This document shows, one piece after another, positions 1-4,563 of a stretch of DNA of 6,614 nt. A program made the translations under genes and the position numbers. Each line of letters begins with the position of its first letter. Position 1 is the first letter of the stretch. The notes under the pieces are model-generated. The model was not told the DNA's origin. It worked only from the letters and a program-made list of their open reading frames with translations, and made no database searches. This stretch comes from an uncultured Collinsella sp. (GTDB lineage Bacteria; Actinomycetota; Coriobacteriia; Coriobacteriales; Coriobacteriaceae): NCBI GenBank assembly GCA_900545165.1, contig UQYA01000092.1, forward strand, positions 1 to 6,614, read 5' to 3'.

Positions 1-46
1 TACACGAGCCTTATCGTCGGCAGCGTCAGATGTGTATAAGAGACAG
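1..46 (+). other. Nextera/Tn5 library adapter (not genomic)
   Basis: Positions 14-46 read as the Nextera Read 1 transposase adapter, ending in the 19-bp Tn5 mosaic end AGATGTGTATAAGAGACAG at 28-46. The bases before it fit the same construct: TACAC at 1-5 is the end of the P5 primer and GAGCCTTA at 6-13 sits exactly where the 8-base i5 index belongs (I recall this as Nextera XT index S521, from memory). This is residual library sequence. Genomic DNA begins at about 47. Any protein read through it on the minus strand gains the artefactual ending LSLIHI. Confidence 0.98.
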
Positions 47-309
47 GTATAGGTGAGCGTTGTCAGGTCCCAGCCGCGCGCGGGCGTCAGCGACATGCCG
101 CGAACGGTGGCGCTGGGGATCCATCCTGCGGTAAACGCGCCGTTGGGCAGCGTCTGGTTGTATCCATAGACGAGGATCGCCACCGTAATAACCAACAGCA
201 ACAGATCGAGCCAGACGTAGCTCACCAGGCGGCGCCACATATAGCTCCAGTTGATGGCGCGGGCGATGGAGGTGACGCGCTTGGCCTCGGCGTTACGCGC
301 GGCAGACAT
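47..309 (-). CDS. Sensor histidine kinase, N-terminal fragment
   Basis: This frame opens with ATG at 309 and gives 87 complete residues before the adapter cuts it at 47. It begins with a basic cytoplasmic stretch (residues 1-28, many Arg/Lys), then one strongly hydrophobic helix at about 29-50 (VWLDLLLLVITVAILVYGY), then the start of a probably extracytoplasmic region (NQTLPNGAF onwards). Helix-then-sensor-loop at the N-terminus, directly after an OmpR-type regulator, is the usual layout of a membrane histidine kinase. The start overlaps the regulator's 3' end by 17 nt in another frame, suggesting translational coupling; only a weak GGGGTGGG precedes it. The HAMP, His-box and ATPase domains are absent, so the kinase assignment rests on context and topology. 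A shorter start at residue 24 (ATG at 240) is possible but would leave a long gap after the regulator. Confidence 0.7.
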
Positions 310-1078
310 AGCCCACCCCGCGCACGGTCTGGATGATGCGGGCGCCGCCGGCGTCCTCGATCTTGGCGCGTAGATGCGCGATGTGCACGTCGACGTTGTT
401 GGTGTCGCCCATGTATTCGTAGCCCAGCGCTTCGTGCGCGATGCGTTCGCGCGTGAGCACGGTCTCGGCATGCGCCATAAGCAGGGCGAGGACATCGAAC
501 TCGCGGGCCGTGAGCGCGATGGGCGAGCCTCCGACCGTGACTTCGCGGCGGTCGGGATCGAGCACAACCGAGCCAACGGTGAGCGTAGCGGGGGAGGGCG
601 AGGCGGAAGCCTGGGCCGAGTCGCTGACCGGGGGTATCGCACCGGCGCCGACGCCCGCACCGGCCGCCATGCCCGTCCCGGCGCCGGCGCCGCCAACGCC
701 CGAAGCCGCCCACACGGCCTCCGAGCGCTTCAACGCCACGCGGATCCGTGCGAACAGTTCCTCAATGGCAAACGGCTTGGTTAGGTAATCGTCAGCACCG
801 GCATCGAGCCCGGCCACCTTGTCCATCACGGCATCTCGCGCGGTGACCATAATCACCGGCACATCCTTGTGCTTGCGGACACGCCGCAGGACCTCCATGC
901 CGTTGAGCTGTGGCAACAGCACATCGAGCAGAATCAGATCGTAGTCGCGCTCCAGCGCCAGGTCCACGGCGGTGCGGCCGTCAGCGGCGTGCTCCACCTG
1001 GTAGCCCTCGTGCTCCAGCTCGAGCGTCACAAAGCGGGCGATTTTCTCCTCGTCCTCTACGATCAGGATCCGTGCCAT
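293..1078 (-). CDS. OmpR/PhoB-family response regulator
   Basis: A 261-residue two-component transcription factor. The receiver domain covers about residues 1-118 and has every key residue: acidic pair E8/D9, phospho-acceptor D52 (in LILLDVLLP), T79 and K101 (in DYLTKPF). The winged-helix DNA-binding domain covers about 166-260, with the family signatures LTAREFDVLALL, NNVDVHIAHLRAKI and TVRGVGYVCR at the C-terminus. Its partner kinase follows at once with a 17-nt overlap; the DUF4342 gene lies 18 nt upstream, so all three are probably cotranscribed. A G-run (GGGGGC) just before the ATG can serve as ribosome binding site. The odd part is the interdomain linker, residues about 119-165, rich in Gly, Ala, Ser and Pro: roughly 45 residues where most family members have a short one, which explains the length above the usual 220-235. 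Target genes are unknown. Confidence 0.96.
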   Translation of the reverse strand: MARILIVEDEEKIARFVTLELEHEGYQVEHAADGRTAVDLALERDYDLILLDVLLPQLNGMEVLRRVRKHKDVPVIMVTARDAVMDKVAGLDAGADDYLTKPFAIEELFARIRVALKRSEAVWAASGVGGAGAGTGMAAGAGVGAGAIPPVSDSAQASASPSPATLTVGSVVLDPDRREVTVGGSPIALTAREFDVLALLMAHAETVLTRERIAHEALGYEYMGDTNNVDVHIAHLRAKIEDAGGARIIQTVRGVGYVCRA

Positions 1079-1096
1079 GTGTGCCCCCGTCTGCGA

Positions 1097-1639
1097 TTAC
1101 TTGTCGTCGTTCAGATTTTGCTTGATGTCGTCCGCGGCGTCGGCGGCGTGATTCATAAGGTTGTTGATGCTGCCGGGCACGTCGCCGTCGCTGTCGATGC
1201 GGTAGCGCATGCCAAAGAACAGGCCAATCAGCATCAGCCAAATCGTAGCGCCCCAGGCAAACAGGGCGATGATGGGGATCAGGATGGGGATGTTGAGGAT
1301 GATCGCATCGCGGCGCGTGGCGATAAACTTGGTGTCCAGGCTCAGGCGGAAGAGCTTTTTGAGGTACTCCCACACGCTGTCCATCTTCTTGGAGAAGTCG
1401 GTCTTTTCGCTCGACTTCTCGTAGGCTGCCTGCGCGGCGACCATCTCGGCCGAGGGCTCATCGACCGGCACGGACTCGGTGGCGGCGTGCGCCGATGTGG
1501 TCTGCGTCTTGCCCTGCGACTCGAGCCAAATGATGGCGTCCAAAACGTTGCCGTCGGCGGCGTCGAGCGCGGCCTTGGCATCGGTGTAGCTCACGTTGCA
1601 CTTGGTGCGGATGGTTTCAACTTTTTCGAGGTCGTCCAT
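1097..1639 (-). CDS. DUF4342-type membrane protein with UBA-like domain
   Basis: A 180-residue protein in three parts. Residues about 3-42 form a compact helical UBA-like domain like the N-terminus of EF-Ts (VSYTDAKAALDAADGNVLDAIIWL). Residues 43-85 are a polar Ala/Ser/Glu linker. Residues about 98-147 match my recollection of the DUF4342 C-terminal half: a basic stretch with an ILNIP motif (114-118), then a long hydrophobic run, one helix or a tight hairpin (112-144), ending in GMRYRI. The tail is polar and acidic. The start at 1639 is supported by AAAGGA about seven bases upstream. It is the first gene of the apparent operon with the response regulator (18 nt downstream) and kinase. The family has no established biochemical function. 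The context suggests a membrane-linked accessory to the two-component system, but that is inference. Family assignment is from motif memory only. Confidence 0.8.
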   Translation of the reverse strand: MDDLEKVETIRTKCNVSYTDAKAALDAADGNVLDAIIWLESQGKTQTTSAHAATESVPVDEPSAEMVAAQAAYEKSSEKTDFSKKMDSVWEYLKKLFRLSLDTKFIATRRDAIILNIPILIPIIALFAWGATIWLMLIGLFFGMRYRIDSDGDVPGSINNLMNHAADAADDIKQNLNDDK

Positions 1640-1733
1640 GACCTGTCCTTTCGTTCGATGGGCGCGAGCGTTGCGTTCGGCGGCCTGCGTTGCGCGGCGC
1701 CGCCCCGCCCCTTGTTCGAACTCTATAGTGCAG

Positions 1734-1761
1734 GTTATAGATTAAGCGATTCTTGAGCCAA
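1734..1761 (-). promoter_or_regulatory. Candidate promoter for DUF4342-regulator-kinase operon
   Basis: Read on the minus strand, TTGGCT (1761-1756) and TATAAC (1739-1734) are separated by 16 bases in the AT-rich part of the divergent spacer, about 95 nt before the DUF4342 start. The -10 box matches the sigma-70 consensus at five of six positions; the -35 box is weak. This is the best pair I found, but AT-rich intergenic DNA gives chance matches, and another TATA-like hexamer lies a few bases further downstream. Confidence 0.35.
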
Positions 1762-1973
1762 GATTAATGTTGGATGAGTTTTTGGGTAGCGGTGGGAAAA
1801 GTATTAGACCTCGATAGCGGGGGATGTGGTGCCGGTGCAAAACGGCGCCAAAGGTTGGTCGAGCGGGCGGTTTCTCCATTGATGCCCGCACGGCATGGGA
1901 CACTTACCCTGCCGCCCTGCTCTGCCGCGGCGGCATGTACCCAAACAACGACCCTCTAAGGAGTTCGATACCA
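1762..1973 (+). other. Leader region of small membrane-protein gene, with hairpins
   Basis: With the promoter above, this makes up the 334-nt divergent spacer. I see no convincing protein gene in it. Its GC-rich half carries three short inverted repeats that would lie in the 5' leader of the 79-residue gene: an 8-bp stem 1827-1834/1843-1850 with one G-U pair, a 6-bp stem 1863-1868/1884-1889, and a perfect 7-bp stem 1910-1916/1929-1935. None has a following U-run, so none is a terminator. No known riboswitch or T-box signature is recognisable. No plus-strand promoter is clear; TTGTTC/TATAGA at 1712-1717 and 1736-1741 with 18-nt spacing is a weak possibility. Confidence 0.3.
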
Positions 1974-2213
1974 ATGAGCGATAACACCAAGCATCTCGCA
2001 AAGAAGTGCGTCAAGGACGCGGGGCCGTGCCTCGCGTTGTGCCTTGCCGGCGCAGCGGTCGCGCTGCTGGCTGTTCTGGGGCCATTCGACGTGCTCCGAA
2101 GTGCCAGTTCTCTGCACGTTTGCATGGCCCTTGCCGGCGCCATGATGACCGGCGGCGTGCTCGATCTGGTTTTTTGGGTGCTTGACCCGTTTGGATGGAA
2201 GAACGAAGGGTAA
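1974..2213 (+). CDS. Small two-helix membrane protein, function unknown
   Basis: A 79-residue protein of no family I recognise. The N-terminus is polar and basic (MSDNTKHLAKKCVKD), followed by two hydrophobic segments at about 17-37 (LALCLAGAAVALLAVLG) and 47-70, joined by a short loop (PFDVLRSASS), and a short polar C-terminus (DPFGWKNEG). This predicts a two-pass inner-membrane protein. The frame is open upstream to 1824, but the ATG at 1974 is preferred: TAAGGAG lies ten bases before it, and the upstream stretch (CRCKTAPK...) looks like non-coding leader. The sequence has three cysteines before residue 25 and one at 50. The metallophosphoesterase starts 84 nt downstream on the same strand and might be cotranscribed, but the spacing does not require this. 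A real gene is likely given the strong ribosome binding site. Confidence 0.65.
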   Translation: MSDNTKHLAKKCVKDAGPCLALCLAGAAVALLAVLGPFDVLRSASSLHVCMALAGAMMTGGVLDLVFWVLDPFGWKNEG

Positions 2214-2297
2214 GCCCTAAGGGATGGAAGGGCTGGAACGGTTGGCTTAGTGATCGTGCAGAATGCGGCTAGCGACTTACAGGGAAGTGGTGATCCG

Positions 2298-3022
2298 ATG
2301 ACGGTCTATGTGACGGGCGATATTCACGGCGGTCTCGACATGCAAAAGCTGCGCGATTGGGAGCTTGGGGATAGTCTGACGAGCGACGACTATCTGATTG
2401 CCGCGGGCGACTTTGGCTTTCCGTGGGATTTCTCTGCCGAAGAATGCACCGACATCGCCTGGCTGGAATCGCGTCCCTATACCGTGCTGTTCGTCGACGG
2501 CAACCACGAGCGTTTCGATCACTGGGCGGAGCGCCCCATGGAGTTGTGGCACGGTGGGCTGACGCAGCGCCTGTCGGATACCTCGCCCATACGGCGCCTG
2601 ACGCGCGGCGAGGTTTTTGAGCTCGACGGCTCAACGATCTTTACCATGGGCGGCGCCACGAGCGTGGACAAGGAATACCGCATTCCCTATTCCAGCTGGT
2701 GGCCGCAGGAGCTGCCGGACGAGCGCAACTTTGAGGAGGCGCGGGCAAAGCTCGACAGCGTGGGCTGGAAGGTCGACTACGTGATCACCCACACCTGCTC
2801 CACGCGCATGCTTTCGCCCACGCTTTATCCAGCACCCGGCTGGAATTACCCCGCCGTTGATCGGCTTACGGCATTTTTCGATGAGCTGGAAGACCACTTG
2901 GATTACAAACGCTGGTACTACGGGCATTTCCATCGGGATGCCAGCCCGGCCGAGCGCCACACCGTGCTCTACGACTGCATGTTCGCTTGGGCGACGAACT
3001 CCAGCCCTGGGAAGTTGCGTAG
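2298..3022 (+). CDS. Calcineurin-like metallophosphoesterase, C-terminal frameshift
   Basis: A binuclear-metal phosphoesterase with the fold's ligand motifs in order: GDIHG (residues 7-11), GDFG (37-40), GNHE (68-71), a later His in ITHTC (H165) and GHFH (209-212). The catalytic core is therefore complete; the substrate (nucleotide, protein phosphate or other) cannot be told. The ATG at 2298 puts the first motif seven residues in, as is normal; a GTG at 2250 adds only 16 unlikely residues. An AGGGAA lies about 11 bases upstream. The frame breaks at about 2979-2986. After HTVLYDCM the written frame continues to 3281, antisense to the synthetase gene. Moving to the -1 frame gives RLGDELQPWEVA and a stop at 3020-3022, for a normal 241-residue protein ending 15 nt before its convergent neighbour. 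I read this as one lost base, either an error or a true mutation; activity may survive. Confidence 0.88.
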
Positions 3023-3037
3023 AGGCGCGGTTGCTGG

Positions 3038-4048
3038 CTACTCGGCCGTTACAGTGATGTTTTCCCGGTGCGCGCGGATGACATTCCAGCTAAAGTGCTC
3101 GACCAGCTGTTCGGTAGAGCGCGGTGTGGTGTCCGGCGCGATGCCCGCTTGCCCGGCGAGCCAGCCCAGTAGTGCCTCGGGCGTGCCAAAGCGGGCGCGT
3201 AGTTCGCCCAGGTCCAGATCGCGGTCGCGCTTGGAAAGGCGGCGGCCGTCCGGTGACATGAGCAGCGGAATGTGCGCGTAGTGCGGCGTGGGAAGTCCCA
3301 GCAGATGCTGCAGATAGATTTGGCGGGGCGTGGAACCCAGCAGGTCGCATCCGCGCACGACCTCGGTGACGCCCATGGCGGCGTCGTCGACCACCACGGC
3401 TAGCTGATAGGCAAAAACACCATCGCTGCGGCGCACCAAAAAGTCGCCGCATTCGGTGGCGAGCGCCTCGCATTGGGCACCATACGTGCGGTCCACAAAT
3501 TCGACCACATCGTCTGCGAGGTCGTCGACGGCGGGCACGCGCAGGCGCGTGGCCGGGGCGCGCAGGGCACTGCGGCGGGCGACCTCTTCGGCCGAAAGCC
3601 CTCGGCAGGCGCCACGATAGATGGGCGTGCCGTCGCTGGCGTGCGGCGCGCTCGCGGCGTGGAGTTCGGCGCGCGTGCAAAAGCAGGGGTAGGTGAGGCC
3701 GGCGTCTTGCAGCTGGTGCAGGGCGCTCTCGTACAGGTCCAGACGATCGTGCTGGTAGTAGGGGCCTTCGTCCCACTCGAGCCCTAGCCATGCCAGGTCG
3801 TCGATTAGTTGGGCGGCAAGCTCGGGGCGCTTGCAGCGATCGTCCAGGTCCTCGATGCGCAACACGATGCTGCCGCCCTGGCTGCGGGCCGAAAGCCACG
3901 CACACAGGCAGCTGAACACGTTGCCCAAGTGCATGCGGCCCGAGGGCGACGGGGCAAAGCGGCCCACAACGGGCGCGGGAGCGGAGGCGGACGGCGTCGT
4001 TGGCGCGTTCGCGGCGGGCGTTGCTATGTTGCGTGTTTTGATATCCAT
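3038..4048 (-). CDS. gluQRS: Glutamyl-Q tRNA(Asp) synthetase (GluQRS)
   Basis: A 336-residue class I synthetase-like enzyme that activates glutamate and attaches it to queuosine at position 34 of tRNA(Asp) rather than to a 3' end. It has the GluRS-type catalytic core: GRFAPSPSGRMHLGN (HIGH-like motif at 39-43), LRIEDLDD (63-70) and GRRLSKRD (KMSKS-like, 270-274). The zinc-site pattern is clear: C122-x-C124 and Y144-x3-C148, as in E. coli YadB. The C-terminal anticodon-binding domain of full-length GltX is missing, which separates GluQRS from GltX. Residues 1-27 are an unusual Ala/Thr/Pro extension before the core. The ATG at 4048 has no Shine-Dalgarno; a -10 box ends seven bases before it, pointing to a leaderless message. 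A GTG at codon 28 would start right at the core but has no ribosome site. It converges with the phosphoesterase. Confidence 0.95.
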   Translation of the reverse strand: MDIKTRNIATPAANAPTTPSASAPAPVVGRFAPSPSGRMHLGNVFSCLCAWLSARSQGGSIVLRIEDLDDRCKRPELAAQLIDDLAWLGLEWDEGPYYQHDRLDLYESALHQLQDAGLTYPCFCTRAELHAASAPHASDGTPIYRGACRGLSAEEVARRSALRAPATRLRVPAVDDLADDVVEFVDRTYGAQCEALATECGDFLVRRSDGVFAYQLAVVVDDAAMGVTEVVRGCDLLGSTPRQIYLQHLLGLPTPHYAHIPLLMSPDGRRLSKRDRDLDLGELRARFGTPEALLGWLAGQAGIAPDTTPRSTEQLVEHFSWNVIRAHRENITVTAE

Positions 4049-4061
4049 GCGGACGAGTATA
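4049..4061 (-). promoter_or_regulatory. -10 element placing gluQRS start at or near +1
   Basis: On the minus strand TATACT (4061-4056) matches the TATAAT consensus at five of six positions. It is followed by seven bases (CGTCCGC) and then the gluQRS ATG. Transcription usually begins six to eight bases after the -10 box, so the message would begin at or within a base or two of the start codon. No good -35 box is visible at 16-19 nt spacing. Leaderless messages are common in Actinomycetota, which makes this plausible. Confidence 0.5.
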
Positions 4062-4184
4062 GCGCGGGGCGCGATGGGGAGGCGTCACTGTGGTCCGCAA
4101 GTTGTCGAGGCCCCGCATTGCGTATGGTGGGTCGCAGACTTGGTGCTTTGATTCTTGTTCATCAACTCGGCACCTCAAACGACA

Positions 4185-4220
4185 GAAACCCCGGCAGCTC
4201 TTCGCAACTGCCGGGGTTTC
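4185..4220 (-). terminator. Perfect 13-bp hairpin, orphan terminator candidate
   Basis: GAAACCCCGGCAG (4185-4197) and CTGCCGGGGTTTC (4208-4220) pair perfectly around a 10-nt loop. On the minus strand the stem is followed by a modestly T-containing tail (TGTCGTTTGAGG), and the stem itself ends in TTTC; on the plus strand the next bases are GC-rich. If it terminates anything it is more likely a minus-strand transcript arising between here and about 4560. No annotated gene ends here: gluQRS and the DUF2207 gene both point away from it. It could instead be a structural RNA element or a roadblock insulating two divergent promoters. Confidence 0.4.
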
Positions 4221-4245
4221 CGCGGAAAAGGGGGACATGATCCTC

Positions 4246-4300
4246 GAGCGAACGGCAAAGGGGCAAACCGTTTTCGCTCAACTGTTTTATGCCCCTTGCC
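4246..4300 (+). other. Two mutually exclusive stems in intergenic DNA
   Basis: GAGCGAACGG (4246-4255) can pair with CCGTTTTCGCTC (4268-4279), leaving a two-T bulge. GGCAAAGGGGCA (4254-4265), which forms the loop of that stem, can instead pair with TGCCCCTTGCC (4290-4300) with one bulged A. The two pairings overlap at 4254-4255; with slight trimming they could form a pseudoknot, otherwise they compete as in an attenuator or switch. A further 5-bp stem lies at 4324-4328/4337-4341. No known RNA family is recognised and there is no direct evidence of transcription. Confidence 0.3.
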
Positions 4301-4401
4301 CGCGGGCTTAATCAGAGCGCGTCGCGGCAACACAAAGCCGCTACACCTGTGACGGAGCTGTGAAGTGGTATCTATCGTTGGCGCATGCCATGCCAAAGAG
4401 T

Positions 4402-4443
4402 GTCCCTAACGACTAGTCATTTAAGAACGTCCCCAATGACTAG
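4402..4443. repeat. Intergenic direct and inverted repeat block
   Basis: Two 15-nt copies, GTCCCTAACGACTAG (4402-4416) and GTCCCCAATGACTAG (4429-4443), agree at 13 of 15 positions and start 27 bases apart. Within the block CTAGTCATT (4413-4421) and AATGACTAG (4435-4443) form a perfect 9-bp inverted repeat with a 13-nt loop, and ACTAGT (4412-4417) is itself palindromic. The pattern would suit a regulator-binding site or a small dispersed intergenic repeat. It lies about 120 nt before the DUF2207 start. No promoter for that gene is clear; the best -10 match is GACAAT at 4524-4529, without a good -35. Confidence 0.55.
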
Positions 4444-4563
4444 CTGCTGGCGGCGGGCGTGACTTTCATCCCGTTTGGCGCTCCGGTCGCCTAGATATTC
4501 GTTATGTGCGCCCGTAAACGTGGGACAATGACGCTGTTGGTATCACAGACAAAGGATGTGCCT

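Noticed and set aside
222..713. 163-codon minus-strand open frame
   Set aside because: Arg-rich alternative frame of the response regulator gene; no ribosome site or domain.
869..1756. 295-codon plus-strand open frame
   Set aside because: It lies antisense to the response regulator and DUF4342 genes, which have clear domains. Its protein shows no family motif; it is a GC-rich codon-position shadow.
2213..2234. Terminator after the small membrane-protein gene
   Set aside because: The AGCCCT/AGGGCT stem is only 6 bp with a 10-nt loop and has no T-run after it, so readthrough into the phosphoesterase gene is as likely.
3023..3281. Long C-terminal extension of the phosphoesterase as a real domain
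   Set aside because: It is antisense to gluQRS coding sequence, Arg/Ser-rich and without motifs. The -1 frame gives a proper ending at 3022.
3090..4238. 382-codon minus-strand open frame overlapping gluQRS
   Set aside because: Arg/Pro-rich and in another frame of a well-supported synthetase gene, with no domain of its own.
4049..4563. tRNA or other known small RNA gene in the spacer
   Set aside because: I looked for a T-loop motif (GGTTCGAATCC type) on both strands and for SRP RNA-like signatures and found none. Only the unassigned stems and repeats are reported.
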